The position numbers and the translations under genes are program-made. This document shows, in pieces, positions 10,401 to 17,717 of a stretch of 64,000 bases of DNA; position 1 is the first letter of the stretch, and the number at the start of each line of letters is the position of its first letter. This DNA comes from Flagellimonas sediminis. GTDB taxonomy: Bacteria; Bacteroidota; Bacteroidia; Flavobacteriales; Flavobacteriaceae. The DNA lies in assembly GCF_010500845.1 (NCBI RefSeq), contig NZ_JAAAMI010000001.1, positions 744,001-808,000 on the forward strand. The letters run 5' to 3'. Under the pieces are notes generated by a model that saw only the letters and a program-made list of their open reading frames with translations, did no database searches and had not been told where the DNA came from.

Positions 10401-10611
10401 CCCCAAAATAATATTCATTGGGTCTGGACGGACTTCCAGCGCACCCCAATGATCGGCCACCTCTTTCGGGGCCTATGTTTCGCCATTTGAAACCGCTGTA
10501 AAAACTGGTATCCACTTGCATGGTAGCGGCAGTTTGGGCATAATTGAACAATGAAGAGAGGAACATGGACAGCAGCAGCCATGTTCTGGTTGAGGTTTTT
10601 AGCATTCCCAT
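7495..10611 (-). CDS. secreted BNR/VPS10 (sortilin-like) beta-propeller protein
   Basis: 1038 residues with an N-terminal signal peptide ending near NYAQ. Residues about 40-720 hold repeated Asp-box/BNR-type blades with the signature ST(D)DGGKTW or close variants, at least eight times (TVDGGNTWNCV, TTDGGKTWTHI, SIDGGATWKKV, STDGGETWTDL and so on). This matches the WD40/YVTN/BNR-like proteins often labelled sortilin or glycosyl hydrolase in Bacteroidota. The last 300 residues are a different, helical, charged region. The substrate is unknown: Asp-box propellers occur in sialidases and in binding proteins, and no sialidase catalytic set is evident. It is probably exported to periplasm or surface. 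Confidence 0.85.
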   Translation of the reverse strand: MGMLKTSTRTWLLLSMFLSSLFNYAQTAATMQVDTSFYSGFKWRNIGPERGGRSLGCAGSPSRPNEYYFGATGGGLWKTVDGGNTWNCVTDGQVTSSSVGAVAVAETNPDVVYIGMGETQLRGSITQGDGVYKTTDGGKTWTHIGLEETQAIARVRVDPTNENIVYVAALGHPYGDNEERGVFKSIDGGATWKKVLYVSNKAGAADLIIDRNNPNTLYASTWQVYRKAWKMWGGGPDCKLWKSTDGGETWTDLTQNVGMPKGPIGKIGVTVSPVDSNRVWAIVEANEGGVFRSDDGGKTWELTNNERKLRQRAFYYSRIYADPKDKDVIYGLNVGFFKSTDGGKTFDVTINTPHSDNHDLWIDPNNPERMISSNDGGGVVSLNGGKSWTEQDYITTQLYHVMATSDVPYHVAGAQQDNSTLAIPSDGWDFMQARGPNHGWYYAVGGGESGWITQSPTNPDIFYAGSQGALLTRYDRSNGQTRDIQVYPRFFSGEPASALPERWQWTFPIMFAPKDPNVMYTCSQHVWKTTNDGQTWEKISPDLTYADPETLGKTGGIITMDMNGPEIYATVFALAPSNHDINTIWAGSDDGKIHITRDGGKTWTDITPKDLPKFSRVSIIDESIHNPGTLYVAANRYQVDDREPYVFKTHDYGKTWTKIITGIEKGHFARAIREDHQREGLLFLATEHGVYFSINDGDNWQSLQLNLPDTPIRDLVIKDNDVVLGSHGRGFWILDDIQPLREYSPELKSKKNVLFKPTDAIRGIYNANFQYFLEEQVDTITFEILDAKGELIDSFGGNQPKYKKDDDDSWYSRGSSTKPTTAKGINTFTWNLRYPGPTTFDGIIIWGGSVKNGPKAPLGAYKVRMKVGDEVVQELPFNVVMDPNLKGITEEDLDKQFELASKITKKASIANEAVIQIRSIRKQLDSIGKGISSKQFKKLSGDLMEPLTVVEEDLYQVRNQSGQDPLNFPIKLNNRFISLQRSIENGDAKPTDASYVVFDELSKELDIHIGKLNSTLEKQLPKVNAFLEKNGSATINLD

Positions 10612-10744
10612 GATGTTGGTGTTGGTTATGAGTGGTTAAAATAAAGCTACAATTTACTCAATATGATTGAAAATGTTTCATCAATCAGGATGCTGAGCCT
10701 CATATTTTTAAAGTTTCTAAAGAAATGGTTGAAAAAATATAAGT

Positions 10745-11221
10745 TTATCCTTTCAATTGGTCCAAATGTTCGCCAAAATCATATTGAAGATCTTCATGGA
10801 GCATGGGCAATTTCTTCTGGATATAGACCAATTGCCTGTCATACAGATTTTTTAAGGTGGTATTTCTGTTGATGGAGGGACGAAGGGATTTTAGTTTTTC
10901 GCAGAAATATAAAAGTAGCTCTACCTCCGTTTCTTTATTTCCCGAATAACGGATGTATTTTTTGATGGTCCGAAGGATCTTCCGCACACTTTTTTTGATG
11001 TAGAAATAACTGTTGACATTGATCTCGCAAAACAACTCGTCCACTTCTTGCTTTACGGATTCTATATATCCCGCCTCGCTGTCCGATTCAAAGAGCAGAT
11101 AGGTGAGGAGTTCCTTGTTTTCTTTTTTGAACCGAGCCAATCGCAGGCAGAGTTGAACTACCTCATCTGAAGATTTAAATTGAAGTTCTTTTTTGAGCTG
11201 TGCTATGGTGGATGTCTTCAT
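10745..11221 (-). CDS. conserved hypothetical cytosolic helical protein
   Basis: 158 residues, no signal peptide, no membrane segment. The sequence is predicted all-alpha and rich in Lys, Leu and Glu (SVRKILRTIKKYIRYSG, LLLYFCEKLKSLRPS). I do not recognise a named domain. It sits 7 bases downstream of the SDR gene on the same strand, so the two are probably cotranscribed. No function is claimed. Confidence 0.7.
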   Translation of the reverse strand: MKTSTIAQLKKELQFKSSDEVVQLCLRLARFKKENKELLTYLLFESDSEAGYIESVKQEVDELFCEINVNSYFYIKKSVRKILRTIKKYIRYSGNKETEVELLLYFCEKLKSLRPSINRNTTLKNLYDRQLVYIQKKLPMLHEDLQYDFGEHLDQLKG

Positions 11222-11228
11222 AGATGGT

Positions 11229-11984
11229 TTATCTCAAATAGGAGGCTCCGTTCACGTCTATTATGGTTCCCGATGAATAAGCGGAACCATCCGAAGCCAA
11301 AAACAAAATGGCATGGGCAACTTCTTCTGGTTGGGCCATGCGTTTAAATGGGGATTCCCGCAGAAGATTTTCACGTTCTTCAGGAGTGAGCGTTTCTTTG
11401 GCCATTTCGGTTTCGGTGAACCCTGGGGCCACTACTCCCACATAAATGTGGTAAGGAGCCAGTTTTTTGGCCAATGATTGACTCATGGCATTCAGGGCAG
11501 CCTTGCTTGCACCATAGGCCGGTTTGGTAGGCTCTCCGCGAAATGACCCCCTGGAGGAGACATTTACGATATGTCCGCCTCCTGAATCCATCATGGCCTT
11601 GGCTCCCCAATAACAAAGGTTGGCCGCGGCAAAAAGATTGGTTTCAAATGTTTTTTCCCAAGCGTGGGTCCAGTGGTCAAAATCCACTTTATCCATTTCA
11701 TGGAAAATGGAAATACCTGCATTATTTACCAAAACATCCAACTGACCGTAAACTTTTGTGAAATCGGCAATCAAGGCTTCGGTCTCTTCTTTTTGGGAAA
11801 TGTCCCGCTTAAAAAGATGATGTCCATTTCCCGGTAAATCCGCTAACGCTTTTTGGGCGGCTTCATCATTGCTCCTATAGTTGATCCCGACTTTGGCACC
11901 TTTTTGGGCGAAAGCCATGGCGGTTGCCTTTCCAATGCCGCGTGAGGCTCCTGTGATCAGAACATTTTTTCCTGTAAAATCCAT
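11229..11984 (-). CDS. short-chain dehydrogenase/reductase (SDR) oxidoreductase
   Basis: 251 residues from the chosen ATG at 11984, which puts the Rossmann motif TGASRGIG close to the N-terminus as usual for the family; an upstream ATG at 12026 would add 14 residues that do not resemble SDR sequence. NAD(P)-dependent oxidoreductase in the cytosol. Visible motifs: TGxxxGIG cofactor loop, NNAG, catalytic Ser in VSSRGS, and catalytic YxxxK as YGASK. The protein resembles FabG-like classical SDRs (C-terminal SGTIIDVNGASYL), but the substrate cannot be told. Confidence 0.9.
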   Translation of the reverse strand: MDFTGKNVLITGASRGIGKATAMAFAQKGAKVGINYRSNDEAAQKALADLPGNGHHLFKRDISQKEETEALIADFTKVYGQLDVLVNNAGISIFHEMDKVDFDHWTHAWEKTFETNLFAAANLCYWGAKAMMDSGGGHIVNVSSRGSFRGEPTKPAYGASKAALNAMSQSLAKKLAPYHIYVGVVAPGFTETEMAKETLTPEERENLLRESPFKRMAQPEEVAHAILFLASDGSAYSSGTIIDVNGASYLR

Positions 11985-12027
11985 AATGGTGGTACTTATT
12001 GCTTCAAAGATAACAGGAATGGACATT

Positions 12028-12059
12028 TTTGACTGCTAATTTGAATTGCACTACCTTTA
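12028..12059 (+). promoter_or_regulatory. candidate Bacteroidota housekeeping promoter
   Basis: TTTG at 12028-12031 and TACCTTTA at 12052-12059 with a 20-base spacer fit the Bacteroidota -33/-7 pattern TTTG-N~20-TAnnTTTG except for the last base. It would start transcription of the three-gene + strand operon beginning at 12084. It overlaps the upstream region of the divergent SDR gene. Confidence 0.45.
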
Positions 12060-12083
12060 AATCCTTCAACCGTATCATACCAT

Positions 12084-12524
12084 ATGGGCAATAAAAAAAG
12101 ACATTGGCTTTGGAACGTACTGATCGTGGTCACCATGGTGTTCTGTGCGCTGGCCTTTGTGGAGCATTACAAAAATTGGCACAAGATAGAGGAGGGAAAT
12201 CTCAGGATTTTCTCGGGTATATACTATCAAAAAATTCCCTTGACCGAGATCGATAGTGTTCTTTTGGTGGATAAGCTGCCCGAAATGGAACGTTCCACTG
12301 GCTTTTCATGGGGCATGAGGGAAAAAGGAGTTTTCAAGGACTCCATCACCCAAACCAAGGTCTATGTTTTTGTGGATGACCTTCGGCAGCAGAAAATCAA
12401 AGTGGTGCACCATGACTCACTCAAAATGTACCTCAACCTGCAGGATAGTCTTCAGACCCAAGAATTATACTCCATTTTGCAAACGGATCTTCGCGAACGT
12501 ACCACTTCCAAAGGGAATGAATAG
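12084..12524 (+). CDS. hypothetical membrane-anchored protein with PH-like domain
   Basis: 146 residues. One N-terminal TM segment (WNVLIVVTMVFCALAFV) is followed by a soluble region with alternating beta-type segments (LRIFSGIYYQKIPLTEIDSVLLV) that resembles bacterial PH-like domains, though the match is only by eye. Its stop is directly followed by the start of the DUF2141 gene, so it is the first gene of an operon with that gene and DUF423. No function is known. Confidence 0.65.
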   Translation: MGNKKRHWLWNVLIVVTMVFCALAFVEHYKNWHKIEEGNLRIFSGIYYQKIPLTEIDSVLLVDKLPEMERSTGFSWGMREKGVFKDSITQTKVYVFVDDLRQQKIKVVHHDSLKMYLNLQDSLQTQELYSILQTDLRERTTSKGNE

Positions 12525-12935
12525 ATGAGAAACTTATTTTTTTTCGCCGTGCTGTGTTTTCCCGTGATGGTCTTGGCCCAGAACACCATTTCGGTACACG
12601 TGAACAATGTGCCCTCTAAAAAAGGTAAGGTAAATGTGGCCGTTTACAATTCGGATGAAGCCTTTCTTTCCTTTGAGCGGGTCTTGACGACCAAAAGCGT
12701 GCAGGCCAATGAAGGCAGTGTGATGTTAAAGATTGCAAACCTTCCCGCAGGGGAATATGCCTTGGCCGTTTTTCATGATGAAAACAACAATGGGAAACTG
12801 GACACGAACTGGTTGGGCATTCCCAGGGAAAAGGTGGCCTTTTCGAATGCCGAGATGAAGACCTTTGGCCCCCCAAAATACAAGGAGTGCGCCTTTCACA
12901 TTACCTCGGATTACGAAATCAGTATTAATCTTTAA
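12525..12935 (+). CDS. DUF2141 family secreted protein
   Basis: 136 residues with a clear signal peptide (MRNLFFFAVLCFPVMVLAQ). The mature part has the DUF2141 features: a beta-sandwich start (ISVHVNNVPSKKGKVNVAVYN), LPAGEYALAVFHDENNNGKLDTNWLGIPREKVAFSN, and the terminal conserved block. The DENNNGKLDTN stretch looks like a Ca-binding loop. The family is common in Bacteroidota and Proteobacteria, its role is unknown. The start codon directly abuts the upstream stop. Confidence 0.9.
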   Translation: MRNLFFFAVLCFPVMVLAQNTISVHVNNVPSKKGKVNVAVYNSDEAFLSFERVLTTKSVQANEGSVMLKIANLPAGEYALAVFHDENNNGKLDTNWLGIPREKVAFSNAEMKTFGPPKYKECAFHITSDYEISINL

Positions 12936-12945
12936 ATTTTGGTAG

Positions 12946-13338
12946 ATGGGAACACTGTTTATGGCGCAACTTATGGGAGCATTGTACGGGCTACTGGCTG
13001 TGGTTTTTGGTGCCTTCGGTGCCCATGCCCTCAAAAAGAAATTGACCCCCGAACTCTTACATAGTTTTGAGACAGGGGTCAAGTATCAGATGTACCATGC
13101 CCTAGTGCTTTTGGTACTTGGGTTTAACCTGAGTTTTGACAGGTCTTTGGATTCGGCCATGGTCAATTGTTTCATTTTTGGTACCCTCTTGTTTTCCTTC
13201 AGCATTTATGCACTTTGTTTGAGCGCAGCAAAAGGGGAAAAACTTCGATTTTTGGGCCCGGTTACCCCAATTGGGGGATTACTATTGGTAGTCGGTTGGG
13301 CCTTGTTGCTCTATTCCTTTGTTTCCAATTTGATCTAG
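12946..13338 (+). CDS. DUF423 family integral membrane protein
   Basis: 130 residues with four predicted TM segments. Family signature: GALYGLLAVVFGAFGAHALKKKLTPE followed by FETGVKYQMYHALVLLVLG. Related to YgdD of E. coli; function is not established. Third gene of the operon that starts at 12084, ten bases after the DUF2141 stop. Confidence 0.9.
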   Translation: MGTLFMAQLMGALYGLLAVVFGAFGAHALKKKLTPELLHSFETGVKYQMYHALVLLVLGFNLSFDRSLDSAMVNCFIFGTLLFSFSIYALCLSAAKGEKLRFLGPVTPIGGLLLVVGWALLLYSFVSNLI

Positions 13339-13477
13339 AGCCTAAGGTGCATGTTGCCGTTGATGGCGTTCATTTTGAACGGGTTACAAACTTTGATATT
13401 TACGACTTTGCAACTATTATTTATACAAAGTGTTGAGTGCGGGTTTTATGAATGCAACTTTTACCGGCAACCCTAAA

Positions 13478-14053
13478 TTACCTTCCATTATTTTGCATTG
13501 CTAGTTTGTCAAAATGACGTTTTAATATACTTCTTGATAAACTGTCTGAATAGTTTGGGCAATTGTAATATTTTCGATGCAATCCATATGACCATTTTTC
13601 TAATAAGTCATAATCAAAATGAACCATGTCCTCAATATGGCTTTCTATGAAAACAAGCTTTAAGGCACTTTCATCCATAACTCCAAGTCCGGCATCAAAC
13701 AAATTTTTATCTGGCAACCTTACAAGAACATGATTGCAATCTGAACCATCCGGTTTCATCATAAAAACAATATTGACCGAGTCTTTGAACCTGGAATTCC
13801 ACTCTTCATAGAAGGCATAGGCAAACTCACCGCATGGTCCCATGTCTACCCTCGACCATCCATCAATTGTGCCATAGGTTAGAAGAAGTTCATTTCTAAG
13901 TTCATTTAAAACTGCTATACGATTATTTTCAACCTGGGTAATGCTGTCATTACCCAGATTTTCCATTTTAGATACAGTTTTTGGTTTGTTAGATTTTGAC
14001 TGTGAGCATGAAAACAAAAGAATTGCTGAAAAGACAATCACAGATTTTTTCAT
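13478..14053 (-). CDS. hypothetical lipoprotein
   Basis: 191 residues. The signal ends with the lipobox LLFSC, so Cys16 or thereabouts is probably lipidated. The mature protein is mixed alpha/beta with no domain that I recognise; it contains several Trp, Cys and Tyr residues (GPCGEFAYAFYEEWNSRF). It stands alone on the minus strand between the DUF423 operon and the ECF-sigma region and may be a separate transcription unit. Base composition is more AT-rich than its neighbours. Confidence 0.7.
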   Translation of the reverse strand: MKKSVIVFSAILLFSCSQSKSNKPKTVSKMENLGNDSITQVENNRIAVLNELRNELLLTYGTIDGWSRVDMGPCGEFAYAFYEEWNSRFKDSVNIVFMMKPDGSDCNHVLVRLPDKNLFDAGLGVMDESALKLVFIESHIEDMVHFDYDLLEKWSYGLHRKYYNCPNYSDSLSRSILKRHFDKLAMQNNGR

Positions 14054-14132
14054 AATTTATTTTTTTGAATAACACAGCTCTTACCCAATCTTGAGATTGG
14101 GTCATGTTTCAGATATACCGTGTTGTTGTGAT

Positions 14133-14843
14133 TTAGAGCCTTAAGTAAACATTGCCATTGATGGTGTTCAGTTTCAGGTGGTGCGAGGCATTGCCAAAAC
14201 TTCCCTCTACTTTTTGCCCTACATGACGTTTGGATACTGTAAGGTCCATTTTTTCATCCGCATAAATGTTACCGTTCAAGGTCTCGGCCACCATTTGGGT
14301 ATCCTTCATGACCAAGTCGATCGCTCCATTAATGGTCTGTAGGTCCATATCGCCATTGTACTTTTTGATATCGATATCCCCATTGATCAGATCTGCAGTG
14401 AAGTTCCCTTCAATAATTTCAGATTTTAGCTCACCATTGATGCTACTCACCTTAAAAGAAGCATTTTTGGGCACATAGAGCACGTAGTTGAACGTATAGG
14501 TATTATCTTCCATAAAACCCCTGTCCTTCATTCCTGGATGATTTTTGTCCCATTCATTCTGAAATGCCTTGAATACCGGAATGGCATCTTCCGAGATGGT
14601 GATGGATGAGTTACTTTCGTCTATGTCCAGATCATATAGATCGATGAATTTTCCATCTTTTGTGGTAATGTCCGCTTTGAAATAAACGGTGGATTTGTCC
14701 CATGTCTTCACTTCAATGTTGGATGCGAATTTTACATCAAGTTCAATGTATTGCCCAGAATGGTTGATGTTTTTTTCAATGATTTTTTGGGCACTTAGGG
14801 ATAGGGTACAAAAACCTATCAAGGCTAGGATAAAATTTTTCAT
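14133..14843 (-). CDS. DUF4097-like secreted beta-repeat protein (second of a pair)
   Basis: 236 residues with a signal peptide (MKNFILALIGFCTLSLSAQ). The C-terminal half has short repeats of the kind NGELKSEIIEGNFTADLINGDIDIKKYNGDMDLQTINGAIDL, which are typical of DUF4097 right-handed beta-solenoid/adhesin-head proteins. It is a paralogue of the next gene (14875-15627) and ends with the same NTINGNVYLRL-type motif. Both lie downstream of the ECF sigma and anti-sigma genes on the same strand and may belong to that regulon. The role is probably in the envelope; no catalytic residues are seen. Confidence 0.75.
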   Translation of the reverse strand: MKNFILALIGFCTLSLSAQKIIEKNINHSGQYIELDVKFASNIEVKTWDKSTVYFKADITTKDGKFIDLYDLDIDESNSSITISEDAIPVFKAFQNEWDKNHPGMKDRGFMEDNTYTFNYVLYVPKNASFKVSSINGELKSEIIEGNFTADLINGDIDIKKYNGDMDLQTINGAIDLVMKDTQMVAETLNGNIYADEKMDLTVSKRHVGQKVEGSFGNASHHLKLNTINGNVYLRL

Positions 14844-14874
14844 GACTGTTCGTTTTTTGATTTTTTGATTGTGA

Positions 14875-15627
14875 TTATTTTTTTCTCAGGTACATGTTCC
14901 CATTGGTCGACTTCATGGAAAAGCTGACCCCTCCACCATTGATGGTGGATTTGATGTTTCTACCCAACAGGGTTCGCATACCGTTCTTTTCTGCAGCTTT
15001 AATATCGAAATCGGTGTACACATTGCCATTCAAGGTGCTTAGGGATAGATTGGCAGGCGTGTTGCTAGGTAAGGACACATCCACGGCACCATTGGTGGAA
15101 TACAGGGAAATCGGCGAATCTTGTTTTACCGTACCGAAGGTTACGGCAAGCTCTCCGTTCAGCGTATTGGCCGTAACCGGACCGTTTACATTGGTGACCT
15201 TAACGCTGCCGTTCAATTGGGCATCTGCTTCAATTTCACCGGCAAAACCGTCAATTTCAATGTCCCCGTTCCAAGTGCTCTTCACGGAAACATTTTGGTT
15301 TTTTGGCAGGTAGATTTCGGCATCACCGGTTTTTCTTAAGTTGTAAACAATGAGGGTGCTGCCATCCTGGATGACGGAAAAGCCCACATCGGTGTTATCG
15401 GTACCGCCCTCTCCCACTAATTTGAGGCCTTTGGCCCTTTCTGGGGTTTCAACTGATGGACCAGATTTGATCAACAGCTCGTTGGAGTTGTGGGTTTTTA
15501 CAATTACGTTCGCTTTGGATTCAATTTTTACCCATTGGATGCCACTCAGGGATTTGGTATAATCCGCTTGGGCCTGGGCAACCGCACTGGCAAATAACGC
15601 GGCTAGGATAATGGTGAATTTTCTCAT
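14875..15627 (-). CDS. DUF4097 family secreted beta-repeat protein
   Basis: 250 residues with a signal peptide (MRKFTIILAALFASAVAQAQ). Short beta repeats follow: NGDIEIDGFAGEIEADAQLNGSVKVTNVNGPVTANTLNGELAVTFGTV. It ends in KSTNGNMYLRK, like its paralogue at 14133. Only 19 bases separate it from the anti-sigma gene upstream, so sigma, anti-sigma and this protein are one operon. In Bacteroidota such triplets are common and the DUF4097 protein is thought to act in envelope stress; that role is inferred. Confidence 0.85.
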   Translation of the reverse strand: MRKFTIILAALFASAVAQAQADYTKSLSGIQWVKIESKANVIVKTHNSNELLIKSGPSVETPERAKGLKLVGEGGTDNTDVGFSVIQDGSTLIVYNLRKTGDAEIYLPKNQNVSVKSTWNGDIEIDGFAGEIEADAQLNGSVKVTNVNGPVTANTLNGELAVTFGTVKQDSPISLYSTNGAVDVSLPSNTPANLSLSTLNGNVYTDFDIKAAEKNGMRTLLGRNIKSTINGGGVSFSMKSTNGNMYLRKK

Positions 15628-15646
15628 GATTTTCGTTTTTTGATAT

Positions 15647-16438
15647 TTATGTTAAACTTGGTAATACTGCTTTTATCTGTTCCTTGATGAAAGGTTGGGT
15701 GTCTTCTTTCTCCAACAGTTTTTTCATGGGCTCTGCCGCTTTTTTCTCTTGGATCTGCACCAAAGTCTGTATGATCGCCACTTGGATGCTCGGATTTTTT
15801 TCTTTTTCCAAAGCTTCAATGAATACATTCTTTACCGTTTCCGAGGAGGTGTACTTGGATAGGGCCTCGAAGGCGGTCAACCGAACATTGTCGTTCTCAT
15901 CGTTGAGCAATCGGTTGGCCAGGGCTTGAATGATGGATTCATCCGGATTTTCAAATTCATCAATATAGGCGACCCCTTGTATGCGTTTGCTGGCCGATTG
16001 ATTTTCCATAAGGGATAGCATGGCGGTCTGCTTCATGTCCAGGTTCTCATCTTTCAGTTGAGCCAATTCCTGATTTATTTTTTTCTGTTGGAACACACTT
16101 CCCATCTGAAAGGAAGCGACCAACAAGGCAATACTTGCGGCAATTTTGAGCACTGAACTGGCCCAGTTGCGGTTTTTCTTTTCGAGGGGCAAGGGAACCA
16201 CTTTGCCCATGGATGCTTTCTCGGCTTCCAAAGCTTCTTCAAATCTTGAACGTAATCGTTCCGAAGGAACGGGGACCACATCACTCTTGAATGCCTTGAG
16301 GAGTGCCTCCATTTCCTTTGTCTCTTGCTGGCATTGGGGACATTTTTCCAAGTGCCGTTGGATGTCTTTCATGGTCTCCTTGTCCAGGGAACCATCCAAA
16401 TATTCGGGGATAAGATCCAAAACGTGTTCGTTTTCCAT
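15647..16438 (-). CDS. membrane anti-sigma factor with zinc finger and HEAT repeats
   Basis: 263 residues. The N-terminal anti-sigma zinc-finger domain (about residues 1-45) shows the HxxxCxxC signature as HLEKCPQC. A single TM helix (VLKIAASIALLVASFQMGSVF) lies near residue 100. The periplasmic C-terminus is made of HEAT-type helical repeats (NRLLNDENDNVRLTAFEALSKY, IQVAIIQTLVQIQEKKAAEPM). It should hold the ECF sigma factor at the membrane until an envelope signal acts on the HEAT domain. Its start is two bases after the sigma stop. Confidence 0.9.
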   Translation of the reverse strand: MENEHVLDLIPEYLDGSLDKETMKDIQRHLEKCPQCQQETKEMEALLKAFKSDVVPVPSERLRSRFEEALEAEKASMGKVVPLPLEKKNRNWASSVLKIAASIALLVASFQMGSVFQQKKINQELAQLKDENLDMKQTAMLSLMENQSASKRIQGVAYIDEFENPDESIIQALANRLLNDENDNVRLTAFEALSKYTSSETVKNVFIEALEKEKNPSIQVAIIQTLVQIQEKKAAEPMKKLLEKEDTQPFIKEQIKAVLPSLT

Positions 16439-16440
16439 GG

Positions 16441-16965
16441 TTATATCGTTTCTAAATAGATTTCTTTTAATTTTTTTAATATTCGGCAGACCTTGGTCTT
16501 TATCGCACCTGGGCTACTGCCCATCATTTCCGCCAAGTCGTCGTACCGTATTTCCTGATATCGGTTCAACAAAATCAGTTCACGGTCTTCTGGGGGCAAT
16601 CGGTTCAATGCATTTTGCAAATGGGCATTGTTCTCGGTCATATCATGTGCATCTTCCACCGATTGGTAGGCCAAAACCTCAATGTCTTCAAACGTTTTAT
16701 GGTGCCTTGTAAAATGCGTCTTTAAACTGTTCCGTGCTATGGTGAACAACCAAGACTTGAAAGACCCCATATTGTATGAACTTCTGTACTTGATCAACTT
16801 GTAAAAAACATCCTGCGTCAAGTCTTCACTCAACATGCGGTCCCCTGTCATTTTGAACAGAAAATTGTACACGTGTTTGTGATGCCTGTCAAAAAGTACC
16901 TTGAGCAGGTCTAAATTGCCCTCTGCCACTTTTTGCATGATCATTTCATCTGAAAGCGCTTCCAA
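16441..16965 (-). CDS. ECF-type RNA polymerase sigma factor
   Basis: 174 residues. Region 2 (VLFDRHHKHVYNFLFKMTGDRMLSEDLTQDVFYKLIKY) and region 4 (LPPEDRELILLNRYQEIRYDDLAEMMGSSPGAIKTKVCRILKKLKE) are both complete. It directs RNA polymerase to promoters of an envelope-response regulon, very likely including its own operon, because a -35/-10 pair of the ECF kind lies just upstream (16993-17022). Partner: the adjacent zinc-finger anti-sigma factor. Confidence 0.93.
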   Translation of the reverse strand: MEALSDEMIMQKVAEGNLDLLKVLFDRHHKHVYNFLFKMTGDRMLSEDLTQDVFYKLIKYRSSYNMGSFKSWLFTIARNSLKTHFTRHHKTFEDIEVLAYQSVEDAHDMTENNAHLQNALNRLPPEDRELILLNRYQEIRYDDLAEMMGSSPGAIKTKVCRILKKLKEIYLETI

Positions 16966-16992
16966 AAGATATTTTTTAGTTGGTGTTTACTT

Positions 16993-17022
16993 TATATAGT
17001 CAGGAAAATGTAAAAGGTTACA
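16993..17022 (-). promoter_or_regulatory. candidate autoregulated ECF promoter
   Basis: On the minus strand TGTAAC (17017-17022) is followed after 14 bases by TGACTATATA (16993-17002), 28 bases before the sigma start codon. A TGTAAC/CGTCTAT-like pair is what ECF sigma factors of this type often use at their own promoters. Assignment is by pattern only. Confidence 0.45.
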
Positions 17023-17104
17023 TCACCAATAAAAAAATTTAAAGGTTGATGTCAGGTAGATTTGGAAATAGAATCTTTCCTCTTGAAAACAATAAGGAGA
17101 ACGG

Positions 17105-17500
17105 TTAGTTGTATGTTGTGATCTTTATGACTCCGTTACCACCTCTGGCCCCATACTCGGCGGCATCAGAACCGGCAATGGTCTGTATTCTTTTTACGTT
17201 GAAACTGTCCACCAATTGATTGATGGATTGAAAGGAATTACCCATCACGGTACCATTCAATACATATAGAGGTTCGGTTCCACTATCGAAAAATTGGGTT
17301 GAATTCCGAAGAAAATGGGGTACTCCATTTCGTAAAGTGATCCCAGGCATTTTTCGGATACGATCGATCAGTGGAATATTCCTGGCATTTTTTTCTGCCA
17401 GTTCCTCGGAATGGCTTTTATCATAAGTTGCATTCTTGTTGGATGAACAGCTCGTCAACAACAAAAGCAGTACTAAGATACAGAGAAGATGGCTTTTCAT
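17105..17500 (-). CDS. orphan TonB-plug-domain lipoprotein
   Basis: 131 residues. The signal peptide has the lipobox LLTSC. The mature part contains a short TonB-dependent-receptor plug: IPLIDRIRKMPGITLRNGVPHFLRN, EPLYVLNGT, and the typical ending VKRIQTIAGSDAAEYGARGGNGVIKITT. No beta-barrel follows, so it cannot be a receptor by itself. Stand-alone plug lipoproteins are found in Bacteroidota; function is unknown. Confidence 0.8.
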   Translation of the reverse strand: MKSHLLCILVLLLLLTSCSSNKNATYDKSHSEELAEKNARNIPLIDRIRKMPGITLRNGVPHFLRNSTQFFDSGTEPLYVLNGTVMGNSFQSINQLVDSFNVKRIQTIAGSDAAEYGARGGNGVIKITTYN

Positions 17501-17567
17501 GGGAGTAGGATTGTAATCTAAAATACTAAAAATTAATCAGTTCAAGACATGAATCCTATCGGGGATG

Positions 17568-17717
17568 TTAACCGCAGCCGCAATTGTCCTGCCCGCAGTC
17601 CTTGGAATTTTTCTTGCTCCCATGGATCAAGGACTTGGGAAGAAGGAACTTATAGACCAAAAAGGCTACGGCCAAGGCCAAGATAAGATAGACCAATATG
17701 TGTTGAAGCGTTTCCAT
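17568..17717 (-). CDS. FeoB-associated Cys-rich membrane peptide
   Basis: 49 residues, found by reading the bases after feoB; it is below usual ORF cut-offs. One TM helix (HILVYLILALAVAFLVYKFLL) is followed by a basic stretch and a Cys-rich tail ending DCGQDNCGCG. This is the typical form of the FeoB-associated Cys-rich membrane protein family. Its ATG is directly after the feoB stop codon, so it is translated from the feo mRNA. It probably helps ferrous iron transport; the exact role is not settled. Confidence 0.9.
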   Translation of the reverse strand: METLQHILVYLILALAVAFLVYKFLLPKSLIHGSKKNSKDCGQDNCGCG

